Positions 7,901-14,349 of a stretch of DNA of 14,349 bases are shown here, piece by piece; position 1 is the first letter of the stretch; each line of letters begins with the position of its first letter. Where the stretch lies: positions 1-14,349 of the forward strand of contig CAYGWP010000489.1 of assembly GCA_964353455.1 (NCBI GenBank), written 5' to 3'. The notes under the pieces are model-generated. The model searched no databases, was not told the DNA's origin, and saw only the letters and a list, made by a program, of their open reading frames with translations. The translations under genes were made by a program, and so were the position numbers. The DNA comes from CAYGWP01 sp964353455. GTDB taxonomy: Bacteria; Planctomycetota; Phycisphaerae; FEN-1346.

Positions 7901-10900
7901 TGGTTATCGAGTAATGTCGCATTCGTCCGGTCGGTCCCGGCCCCGAGGTTCCGGTTGTTGGCCTCGTTCGACTCGGCCACGGTGTTGCCGGAATCCACGA
8001 TCATGCCGAACCAGACCTGGTTGTCGCCCAGCACGTTCAGCACATCGTCGGCGAAAACGTTGAGCGGCACGGCGTACGCGGCGGTCGTCGAGGGCCCGAG
8101 ACCGCCGACGGCGTACTGGCCGACCAGCGAGTCGGAGGCGTCGATCGTCTCGTCGTCAGACAGGTACAGGCCGATGGTGAACGCCCCTGCGGCCACCGTC
8201 CCCGTGTTGCGGACGCTCACGCTGACCGCGCTCGAGCCCGGCGAAATCGAGGTCGGGAATCCCACGCCCGCCAGGTCGGGAAGCGGGGCGTCGCTGATGT
8301 TGACGGTGGCGGTGGACGGCGCGCCGACGGTGTAGGCGGCGTTCGCAGCCAGGTTCAACTTCACCGTCTCGGCGCCTTCGACCACGGAGTCGTTCACCGG
8401 GTTGACGGTGACGGCGGTGCTCCAGGAGCCTGGCGCGATGGTCGCGCTCGCACCGATGGATGCGTAATCCGTGCCGCTGGTGGCCGTGCCGCCGGTCGTG
8501 TTGAAATAGACCGTCAGGGGGCCGGAGATGCTTCCGGTCCTGGTGATAGTGAATGTGCCGGAGTCCGGGCCGACCTCGGAGGCGTTCGCATCGGTGGCCG
8601 CAACCGAGACCGTTGGCGGCGCCTCGAAGTATATCCATATCGGGTTGGTGTATGCCTTCCACACGTGCTCGTCATCCGTCTCGGCGTCGGTGGTGATGGT
8701 CATTTCCGCGCGGTAGGCGTTCCAGCCCGAACCGTAGGTGGCGGCGTTGGCCTGCCAGTCGGCATAGACGTCGAAGGAATTGGCGGTCGGCTCGATGGGC
8801 GAGGCGTCGGGCACGCCGTCATTGTTGTAGTGATAGAGGCTGATGTTCGCGATCGTGGGGTTGCCCCAGAAGGCGTTGGTCTGGTCGGGCCAGGCGAAGC
8901 GGAGGTTTCCCTGGCCGGTGCCGTTCATCGTCATCGACTCGCCCATCATGCAGTCTGTGCCGAAGTCGGTGATGTCGCCGTCGGCGTTGCGGTCGATGCC
9001 GATGGCGAACTGCGGCCCGTCGGTGACGAACGACCGGCCGTCGTACAGGGCGTCGAGGATGTTGGCGGTGGTGCACGACGGTGCACACACCACGGTCTGG
9101 ACCACGCCCATGTTGCTGCCGAAGTGATCGTCCGACCCGCCCTCAAGATACCAATGGTAGATTTGCGTGGCCTGGTCCGCCGGGTCCATCAGGTAATCCA
9201 GCACGTCCTCCCAGAGGTCCAGCGACCCGTCGCGGTCGGAATGGAGTGCGGCAGACGACGTGGTGCGGCTGGACCAGGTGTTCCAGAACTCGAAGCCCCG
9301 GAACAGTTGTCTGCCCCACGTGTCGGTGTACCCGAGGGCGCTGATGCAGCGTTCGTAGTCCCAGGGGTAACTCCAGACGTAGCCCGACCAGTTATCCTCG
9401 AAAGATGCGGCCGCCAGGGGGTGGGCCGCGTAGGCAAAGGAGGGGTTATCGAGGCTGGAGCGGGCCGCAAGGTCCTGGAGGATCACACTCAGGTCCCTGA
9501 GGTCGCTTGATGAGTTGGCGGCCGAGATGATGGCGTCCATCTCGCAACTGGGGATGTAGGCGTCGCTTGAGTCGAAGCCATAGACAAGCATGTGCACCTG
9601 CGAATACGGCAGGTTGGTCCACCCGCCGGCATCCACCGACATTTCCTCGCCGCGGATGGGCAGCGCATACGTCGCGGTGCTGAGGCCGCTCGTGAACGTG
9701 TCGGACGACTGCCAGGCGTTCTCCACGGGCGTGTCGGTGTAGTTCGAAAGGCTCATATAGACGTCAGGGTCGCCGTATGGCGCCATTTCCGGCGGCAGCA
9801 TCGTAAAGGTTTCATCCACTTCGTACGAATGGTCGGTGTAGGTGTACCAGTCCAGGCCGATGTTCTTCCCGATGAGGGCCGCAGGGTAAAGCGGCACGCC
9901 GAACTCGTAGTCGTTGTCGGTCATGTCGGTGTGGAAATGCGTGTCGCCCGCGTAGTAGCCCCAGCCCGTGCCGTCCCACGAGGGAATGTCGGTCCGGCGG
10001 TACGTCTCCGTCGAGACCGACGTGTCGTACGTCTCCCAGTCGTTCTCCCAGTCCTGCCAGCGGTATGTCACCGTGATGGGCAGGGTGTTGCCATCGACCC
10101 ACACCGCGCCGTTGTTATAGTCAACCGGGCGGATGTACCCGATGGTGTACCACCAGTTGGAATCGCTACAGATCTCGAAAAGGTCGTCGCCGCCGTCGTC
10201 GAACTCGATCGAGTGGCCCGACGTCCCGTCGGTGTTCAGCGAGGTCGTGCCGGTCGAGTCGTACAGGTTCACGGTTGACTGGCTGCCGCCGGGGCCGATC
10301 CTGACGGTGGCGTAATCCAGGTTCGGGTCCCACAGGGTGGTGAAGGAATCGTTGTAGGCGAGCAGCACGGGGAGCATCGCGCCGGCCTCGAACTGCCACG
10401 GCGCGAGGACCAGGAACCCGTTGTCGTCCTGCGGGCCGTCTATCAGAAGGTCGTACGAGATGGACGATTCCTCTTCGTCCACATTCTGCCGCACGACCAG
10501 GTAGTACGTCTGCCCCTGGTTCACGTCGAAGGTGCAGTCGCCGTCGTCCTCGCCCGTGTCGGACTCGAGCAGGACGCCGTTTGAACTGAAGATATAAAGA
10601 TCAGTATCCTTGAAGAGGCTGTTGGGGTTCAGGTCGGCCTCGACCGACACTTCGCCGTCGGCCGGCGCCACGTATTTCCAGTAGTCGGCGTCGGTGGAGG
10701 TGTGGAGCGTATTGCCACCCAACGTGCAGTTGCCCGACGGAGTCCAGGGGACGGGCTTCTTCGTCGGCGCCGGCAGGCTGGCCCAGAGCGAGAAATCGGA
10801 CGGGCTGTTGAAGCCCGCCCAGTTCTCGTGCAGGTCCAGCCAGACCTTGTATTCCGTCCCGTCGGTGACGTTGGCCGCCAGCACGGTCGATCCGTCGCCG

Positions 10901-11196
10901 TTGGACTCGGTGGCCACAAGCGACCAGCCGCTGCCCGACCGCTTGTACAACTTGATTGTCGCATCGCCGTCGCCACCGCCGTGAATGAAGTACGCCGTGC
11001 CGCTCGCCTGGGGAGTCATGTAGAAATACGGGTCGTCGATGGTCCAGTCGCCGCTGGCCGACCCCACGCCATACGGGTCGAAGACGATGGCCGGCGTGAA
11101 GAGGTCGTCGGCGTCCAGAAAGATGCGGCCTTCAAGCGGCTCGAAAACAGGACGGGCGGGACGGTTGGTGTTGCGCAACAAGGTGGCTCCCCTCAT
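4984..11196 (-). CDS. Giant secreted/surface multidomain protein with PHP-like, Calx-beta, CARDB and PPC domains
   Basis: This is a 2070-residue acidic, Asp/Gly/Thr-rich protein. Residues 18-30 (FEPLEGRIFLDAD) resemble the planctomycetal LEPR-XLL N-terminus of surface proteins. Two PPC-like beta-sandwiches (about 36-145 and 153-252) are followed by a beta region. A PHP-type metallo-phosphoesterase-like domain spans about 405-780, with candidate metal ligands in GDTHFHTD (H420, H422), TDH (D455, H456), E636, AAHP (H592) and SDDH (H691). A calcium-loop-like DRNADGDITDFG starts at 735. A Calx-beta domain (861-965) precedes four CARDB-PPC units starting at 973, 1246, 1513 and 1800, with their PPC parts starting near 1130, 1397, 1689 and 1952. 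The protein ends just after the last PPC, without an evident anchor or sorting signal. Export and Ca2+ binding are inferred from the domains. The start has no clear Shine-Dalgarno but agrees with the LEPR-like position. Confidence 0.9.
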   Translation of the reverse strand: MRGATLLRNTNRPARPVFEPLEGRIFLDADDLFTPAIVFDPYGVGSASGDWTIDDPYFYMTPQASGTAYFIHGGGDGDATIKLYKRSGSGWSLVATESNGDGSTVLAANVTDGTEYKVWLDLHENWAGFNSPSDFSLWASLPAPTKKPVPWTPSGNCTLGGNTLHTSTDADYWKYVAPADGEVSVEADLNPNSLFKDTDLYIFSSNGVLLESDTGEDDGDCTFDVNQGQTYYLVVRQNVDEEESSISYDLLIDGPQDDNGFLVLAPWQFEAGAMLPVLLAYNDSFTTLWDPNLDYATVRIGPGGSQSTVNLYDSTGTTSLNTDGTSGHSIEFDDGGDDLFEICSDSNWWYTIGYIRPVDYNNGAVWVDGNTLPITVTYRWQDWENDWETYDTSVSTETYRRTDIPSWDGTGWGYYAGDTHFHTDMTDNDYEFGVPLYPAALIGKNIGLDWYTYTDHSYEVDETFTMLPPEMAPYGDPDVYMSLSNYTDTPVENAWQSSDTFTSGLSTATYALPIRGEEMSVDAGGWTNLPYSQVHMLVYGFDSSDAYIPSCEMDAIISAANSSSDLRDLSVILQDLAARSSLDNPSFAYAAHPLAAASFEDNWSGYVWSYPWDYERCISALGYTDTWGRQLFRGFEFWNTWSSRTTSSAALHSDRDGSLDLWEDVLDYLMDPADQATQIYHWYLEGGSDDHFGSNMGVVQTVVCAPSCTTANILDALYDGRSFVTDGPQFAIGIDRNADGDITDFGTDCMMGESMTMNGTGQGNLRFAWPDQTNAFWGNPTIANISLYHYNNDGVPDASPIEPTANSFDVYADWQANAATYGSGWNAYRAEMTITTDAETDDEHVWKAYTNPIWIYFEAPPTVSVAATDANASEVGPDSGTFTITRTGSISGPLTVYFNTTGGTATSGTDYASIGASATIAPGSWSTAVTVNPVNDSVVEGAETVKLNLAANAAYTVGAPSTATVNISDAPLPDLAGVGFPTSISPGSSAVSVSVRNTGTVAAGAFTIGLYLSDDETIDASDSLVGQYAVGGLGPSTTAAYAVPLNVFADDVLNVLGDNQVWFGMIVDSGNTVAESNEANNRNLGAGTDRTNATLLDNHLATPVSTLTPSWNASVPAEWMPTDSLITRSIGQWEWIGNYDIDTYTFDAVAGQTYGIDMDSQTVGLDPFVRLYDSSGNLLALSDDAQGPGEAGGAYDSYLQFAAPAAGRYYVVCSDYANRDHDPRILSDRSSGTTGQYTLLVSKEYADLVATVLTPAASPTHGDADWSLSVGFDVENQGAGLSLPFTIDFYLASAPTGGVTAHVGSVAVDVGLFTGGSVSGVTNLDLRNAVPFLTRNNRYYVRMVADGGGQVVESNETNNALTQVLAFGPEGDLPVPAGGTVNATAVSVGQTLTWRDIGLTEWAGGYDFDIYQFTPAARQTVGFDVDDMSGTLDSYVRLYDAGWNLLAANDDGAAAGETLADDAYLQYTFRTSGRPYYLVVSSAQNHGGDPRYFDGRQSGSTGYYHLSLSNITADLVPTSFDVLTDYPDTFAGDGDVWNSVDINFSIQNRGTGAAGAFAVAFYLSDDAAIGPDDILLQTINIGGLAARQTYNSNTHFEGPCTLTLPDLPPSFLTDNHYTIGMVVDSANAVAEIIENNNSNRGPGLDTDVIAAERHLVSTAGLTSAPTPAQVFARAAPEAIAFDDAILASIGEDEWVGRYDIDTYSFNGVAGHTVNIDALPVAGDFDEWVRVYSAATGALVAENVASFGDPLGHLQIVIPTTGLYCVVVSDSNNEDGGPGSLVDRNGGGTGWYYLTVSDVTPDLRATRFGLPREQTVLGPGRSQFDFTVENAGGLAAPATVAGIYLSDDQTITTADTPVTTVNIPALAAGETFNSRVNVTLPNPYALGMRDNQYWVGIIVDQNNAVVERDEANNANRGDGLDRAPVSAERDLQSPVGNDVQPVDAGVGTYFGGIGTDEWIGPYDMDVYSLRLDGGERLGFDIDLTGRLNGLDSYIRLYDSRWNRLAFNDNGSGPGERVVLKESYLEYTFTSGGTYYLVVSSMQNRTASPTELRSRTAGTTGTYNLGVSDRGT

Positions 11197-11236
11197 GACG
11201 GCATCAGAAAGAGATTCTCAGGACACCCCTGCCCAA

Positions 11237-11265
11237 ATAATAGCACGTCTTTGGCCGCAAGGCAA
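11237..11265 (-). promoter_or_regulatory. Candidate sigma-70 promoter of the giant surface gene
   Basis: On the minus strand, TTGCCT (11265-11260) and TATTAT (11242-11237) are separated by 17 bp. They match the -35 consensus at 4 of 6 and the -10 at 5 of 6 positions, in one of the few AT-rich patches of the window. Transcription would start near 11230, giving a leader of about 35 bases before the ATG at 11196. Activity is inferred from sequence alone. Confidence 0.55.
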
Positions 11266-11273
11266 ATAAAAGC

Positions 11274-11315
11274 GCCCCGCCCTGGGGATTGGCCCGCCAG
11301 TACGGAGGGCGGGGC
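11274..11315. repeat. REP-like palindromic element in the divergent intergenic region
   Basis: Outer arms GCCCCGCCC (11274-11282) and GGGCGGGGC (11307-11315) can pair. Nested inside is CCCGCC, eight bases, GGGCGGG at 11293-11313. The inner 21-bp form recurs with two mismatches inside the downstream coding sequence at 12558-12578, which suggests a dispersed repeat rather than a terminator. There is no T-run, and both flanking genes point away from it. Confidence 0.6.
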
Positions 11316-11316
11316 C

Positions 11317-11345
11317 TTGCCATCCGCCCCCGAGGGGTGTACCAT
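11317..11345 (+). promoter_or_regulatory. Candidate promoter of the TMTC-like gene pair
   Basis: TTGCCA at 11317-11322 and TACCAT at 11340-11345 are 17 bp apart, matching the sigma-70 -35 at 5 of 6 and the -10 at 4 of 6 positions. The predicted transcript would begin within a few bases of the ATG at 11356, implying a leaderless or nearly leaderless message. This fits the absence of a Shine-Dalgarno there. It is weaker evidence than for the minus-strand promoter. Confidence 0.35.
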
Positions 11346-11355
11346 TCATCCAGCG

Positions 11356-13725
11356 ATGCCCACGGATTCCATGCGCCTGGATGCCAGCGAGCGCCCCCGG
11401 CCGCGATGGCCTGCGGCCGCGGCGACCGCCGTCCTCGTGGCCGTCGTCCTCGCCATCTTCCTGCCGATCGTCTCCTTCCAGTTCACGCACTACGATGACG
11501 ACAAGCAGATCATCGAGAACCTTCACATCCGCAGCCTCCGCCCAGGCAACGTCTGGTGGATATTCACCCACTTCTGCATCACGAGTTACTACCCGGTGCG
11601 GCTGCTCTCATTCGCTGTTGACCATCACTTCTGGGGCCTCGACCCGACGGGATATCACCTGACTAACGTCCTGCTGCACGCCGCAAACGTGCTTCTTGTG
11701 TTCTGGCTGCTGCTGCGCCTGATGGCGGCGCGCAGCGGCATCTGGCAGGTTGTCGCCGCCGCGGTGGCCGCCGCCATCTTCGCTATCCATCCGGTGGTGG
11801 TCGAGCCGGTTGCATGGATTCCGGGGCGCGAGGAACTCCTTATGACGCTCTTCGCCCTCTTGTGCCTGCACTTCCACCGCTCGGCCCACCTGGCGATGGA
11901 GCGGTCGCCGCGGCGACTCATCTTCCACGCGCTTGCGGCGGCGGCGTGCGCGGCGGCGGCCATGTCGAACGCCGTCGGAGCGGCGGTGCCGCTGCTCGCC
12001 CTAGCATACGACGTGGCAGTCGCCCGGCCGAAGGGCCGCAGGGCCGTCATCGCCGCGGCCACCGGAGAACTACCGCTCTGGGCCATCGGCATCGGCGCGG
12101 TCATCGTCAAGGAGATAAGCGAATCCATGCCGCTTGCCGTCGCCTCCGCAAAGATGGCCGCATCGGTCGCCCAACTCCCCTGGCAGCACAGGGCAGCGAT
12201 CATCCTCGACGGGTTCCGGCTGAACGTTCTGTCGCTTGTCCGGCCGCAGGACCTGACGCCCTTTTATCCGCGGTCGGGTCCCGAGTCGGTTCTGTCGCTC
12301 GGCCCGATGATCGGCCTGGCGCTTGGCCTGGCGTCGCTCGCGGCGATCTGGTTCCTCCGGCGAGAGCGGACCGCCTTGCTGGGCATACTATGGTTCCTCG
12401 TCGCCCTCGCGCCAACATCGCAGATCATTCCGCACCACATCTTCCGCGCCGACCGGTTCCTGTACCTGCCGCTGGCGGGCCTCGTGCTTGCCGTCGGGGC
12501 GGGACTGGCGTACCTGGCGGCGCGAAAAGAAAAGGGTCCAGGACCCCTAAAGTCGTTCCCGCCAGTCCGCAGGGCGGGTTCCGCCGCGGGGCTTTCACTG
12601 GCGGCCGTGGCCGCGCTGACGGTGGTCACCCTGCGGCAGGTCCCCCTCTGGAAAGACGGCCTGACCATCTTCGGCCATGCCGCGCTCGTCACGCCCGACA
12701 ACACCGACGCCCACCACGCCCTCGGCACCGTCCTCTCGCAGGCCGACCGGACCGACGAGGCCATCACCGAGTATCGCGAGGCGATCCGGCTTGACCCCGC
12801 TTCCGCCGTTGCCCTGCACAGCCTTGGGTGCGCCCTGGTGACGAAGGGCAACGCCGCCGAGGCCATCCGCGCATTCGAGGATGCCTTGCGGGTGGGCCCC
12901 GACAGCGCCGAGACGCACAACAACCTTGGCGTGGCCTGGCTGGCGGCAGGCAACATCGAGGAGGCCGTGCGGCAGTACCGCGAGGCGCTGCGCCTCCAGC
13001 CCGACAACGCCGACGCATGGAACAACCTCGGCGTGGCGGCCTACCGCAATGGCGATGCCCCCGAGGCCGTCAGGTGCTTCCGAGAGGCCATTCGGCTGAA
13101 CCCGTCGCGGGCCGAATCGTATCGCGACCTCGGCCTTGCGCTTATCCGCCAGGGCGACCTGCCCGGCGCGCTCCGCGCGTACGAGGACATGCTCCGACTT
13201 CGACCCGCAGATCCCGAGGCGCACTACGGCTACGCCATGGCTATGGTGAGGCTCGGCCGCCTCGATGAAGCCGAACGGTCGTTGCGGAAGGCGATTGAGG
13301 TTGGCCCGAGATTCGCCCAAGCCTATGACAGGCTGGGCCTGGTGCTCTTGCGCCGGGGCGACTTCGCCGGGGCCGCAGCCCGGTTCGAACAAGCGGTCCG
13401 CTTAAGCCCAAATGAACCGCGGCCGATAAAGAATCTGGCCCGCCTCCTGGCAACCTGCCCGGAAGGCGCGCTCCGTAGCGGCCCCCGCGCCGTGGCGCTG
13501 GCCGAGCAGGCCTGGCGCATGACAGGCTCGCGCGACCCGGACTGCCTCGACACGCTGGCGGCCGCGTACGCCGAGGCAGGAAGGTTCGACGAGGCCGTGG
13601 CGGCAGCCCAGAAGGTCGTCGCGGCGGCCGAGGAGACGCATCGGCCGGAACTGATCGAAATCGCACGGAAGCGCCTGGCCCTCTACCAGTCTCGGATGCC
13701 CTTGCGAGAGGGGCCGCCGCGATGA
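11356..13725 (+). CDS. TMTC-like GT-C membrane protein with C-terminal TPR domain
   Basis: This 789-residue protein has an integral membrane half (about 10 predicted spans, residues 20-430) followed by about nine TPRs (449-780). After the first span comes FTHYDDDKQ (Y46, D47-D49), the acidic loop motif of GT-C/TMTC-type proteins. It continues with SYYPVRLLSF, WGLDPTGYHLTNVLLH, HPVVVEPVAWIPGREELL (145-162) and RADRFLYLPLAG (364-375), all conserved in TMTC-like proteins. TPR units such as AETHNNLGVAWLAAGNIEEA are canonical. The family is linked to lipid-dependent protein O-glycosylation in eukaryotes; activity in bacteria is inferred. The gene has no clear Shine-Dalgarno; an in-frame ATG at 11371 is an alternative start. 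The open frame extends far upstream, but that part overlaps the divergent gene and has no family match. It overlaps a close paralog by ATGA. Confidence 0.87.
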   Translation: MPTDSMRLDASERPRPRWPAAAATAVLVAVVLAIFLPIVSFQFTHYDDDKQIIENLHIRSLRPGNVWWIFTHFCITSYYPVRLLSFAVDHHFWGLDPTGYHLTNVLLHAANVLLVFWLLLRLMAARSGIWQVVAAAVAAAIFAIHPVVVEPVAWIPGREELLMTLFALLCLHFHRSAHLAMERSPRRLIFHALAAAACAAAAMSNAVGAAVPLLALAYDVAVARPKGRRAVIAAATGELPLWAIGIGAVIVKEISESMPLAVASAKMAASVAQLPWQHRAAIILDGFRLNVLSLVRPQDLTPFYPRSGPESVLSLGPMIGLALGLASLAAIWFLRRERTALLGILWFLVALAPTSQIIPHHIFRADRFLYLPLAGLVLAVGAGLAYLAARKEKGPGPLKSFPPVRRAGSAAGLSLAAVAALTVVTLRQVPLWKDGLTIFGHAALVTPDNTDAHHALGTVLSQADRTDEAITEYREAIRLDPASAVALHSLGCALVTKGNAAEAIRAFEDALRVGPDSAETHNNLGVAWLAAGNIEEAVRQYREALRLQPDNADAWNNLGVAAYRNGDAPEAVRCFREAIRLNPSRAESYRDLGLALIRQGDLPGALRAYEDMLRLRPADPEAHYGYAMAMVRLGRLDEAERSLRKAIEVGPRFAQAYDRLGLVLLRRGDFAGAAARFEQAVRLSPNEPRPIKNLARLLATCPEGALRSGPRAVALAEQAWRMTGSRDPDCLDTLAAAYAEAGRFDEAVAAAQKVVAAAEETHRPELIEIARKRLALYQSRMPLREGPPR
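12534..12578. repeat. Two adjacent palindromes inside the TMTC-like gene
   Basis: GGGTCC-A-GGACCC lies at 12534-12546, followed by CCCGCC, eight bases, GGGCGGG at 12558-12578. The second palindrome matches the intergenic element at 11293-11313 in 19 of 21 positions. Together they encode the hydrophilic, Pro/Gly/Lys-rich linker (about residues 394-408) between two membrane spans. A dispersed palindromic repeat tolerated in frame is the likeliest explanation. Confidence 0.6.
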
Positions 13726-14349
13726 TGCCAGACATGAACAAACAATCTGTTCCCGCTGCCGCGCGCCGTCGGTGGCCGGCGCTCGTGGCCGCCGCCGTAC
13801 TCGCGGCAATCGTCCTTGCCATGTTTCTCTCGACCGCCTCCTTCCAGTTCACGGGCTATGACGATGACAAGCAGGTCACCGACAACCCCTACATCCGAAG
13901 CCTCCGGCCCGGCAACGTCTGGTGGATATTCACCCATTTCTGCATCGCAAGTTACTACCCGGTGCGGCTCCTCTCGTTCGCCATCGACTACCACTTCTGG
14001 GGCCTCGACCCGGAGGGGTATCACCTGATGAACGTCATCGTGCACGCCGCAAACGTGCTCCTGGTGTTCTGGCTGCTGCTGCGCCTGATGGCGGCGCGCA
14101 GCGACATCTGGCAGGTGATCGCCGTCGCCGCGGCGACAGCCATCTTCGCCGTGCATCCGGTGGTGGTCGAGCCGGTGGCGTGGGTTCCCGGGCGCGAAGA
14201 ACTCCTTATGACGCTGTTCGCCCTCTTGTGCCTGCACTTCCACCGCTCGGCCCACCTGGCGATGGAGCGGGGGGCAGGATGGCTGCGTATAGTCTTCTTC
14301 CACGCCCTGGCGGCCGGGGCTTGCGCTGCGGCGGCCATGTCGAACGTTG
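13722..14349 (+). CDS. TMTC-like GT-C membrane protein, second paralog, cut by window end
   Basis: This frame starts at the ATG at 13722 and stays open to the window edge (209 codons). GAGAGGGG at 13706-13713 is a good ribosome site, and the start shares ATGA with the upstream stop; a second in-frame ATG follows at 13725. Residues 41-183 differ from the upstream paralog at only about 20 of 143 positions. They include FTGYDDDKQ, SYYPVRLLSF, WGLDPEGYHLMNV and HPVVVEPVAWVPGREELLMTL. The first 40 residues diverge except for the membrane-span character. It is expected to continue into further spans and a TPR tail. The pair is a tandem duplication, probably co-transcribed, and the two proteins may form a heteromer or act on different substrates. 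Confidence 0.88.
   Translation, partial: MMPDMNKQSVPAAARRRWPALVAAAVLAAIVLAMFLSTASFQFTGYDDDKQVTDNPYIRSLRPGNVWWIFTHFCIASYYPVRLLSFAIDYHFWGLDPEGYHLMNVIVHAANVLLVFWLLLRLMAARSDIWQVIAVAAATAIFAVHPVVVEPVAWVPGREELLMTLFALLCLHFHRSAHLAMERGAGWLRIVFFHALAAGACAAAAMSNV

Noticed and set aside
11274..11315. Intrinsic terminator between the divergent genes
   Set aside because: Both flanking genes are transcribed away from it and no T-run follows the hairpin.
10702..11355. Upstream extension of the TMTC-like protein to 1007 residues
   Set aside because: The extension overlaps the divergent gene and is low-complexity; the family N-terminus begins just before the first membrane span at the ATG at 11356.

Overview
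The window is uniformly GC-rich and looks like a chromosomal segment of a planctomycete-type bacterium (Planctomycetota or a close relative). The clues are a very long extracellular beta-sandwich protein with an N-terminal FEPLEGRIFLDAD sequence (a variant of the planctomycetal LEPR-XLL motif), a tandem pair of multi-spanning membrane proteins with TPR tails, and sparse Shine-Dalgarno use. The taxonomic call is inference; no rRNA or other marker gene is present.

Layout. (1) 1-230: a non-coding block of four near-perfect 28-bp palindromes on a 51-bp period. (2) 231-4966, plus strand: five tightly packed or overlapping genes. In order they encode a HIT-superfamily nucleotidyltransferase resembling Ap4A phosphorylase and GalT, a MazG-like protein, two different radical SAM/SPASM enzymes, and an XRE-HTH regulator with a GAF-like C-terminal part. 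Junctions are 28-bp, 16-bp, ATGA and ATGA overlaps, so this is almost certainly one translationally coupled operon. (3) 4984-11196, minus strand: one 2070-residue gene that converges on the operon with only 17 bp between stops. It encodes two N-terminal PPC-like domains, a PHP-type metallo-phosphoesterase-like domain, a Calx-beta domain and four CARDB-PPC repeat units. (4) 11197-11355: a divergent intergenic region with candidate promoters for both directions and a REP-like palindrome. (5) 11356-14349, plus strand: two consecutive paralogous TMTC-like GT-C/TPR membrane proteins overlapping by ATGA; the second is cut by the window edge.

The operon is the most interesting part. It combines two nucleotide-handling proteins with two radical SAM/SPASM enzymes and a ligand-sensing regulator, and I do not recognise it as any named pathway. 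SPASM enzymes usually modify ribosomally made peptides or assemble small redox cofactors. No precursor peptide is visible in the operon, so either the substrate is encoded elsewhere or it is a nucleotide-linked metabolite. The giant gene and the membrane TPR proteins look like cell-surface genes and have no evident functional tie to the operon.
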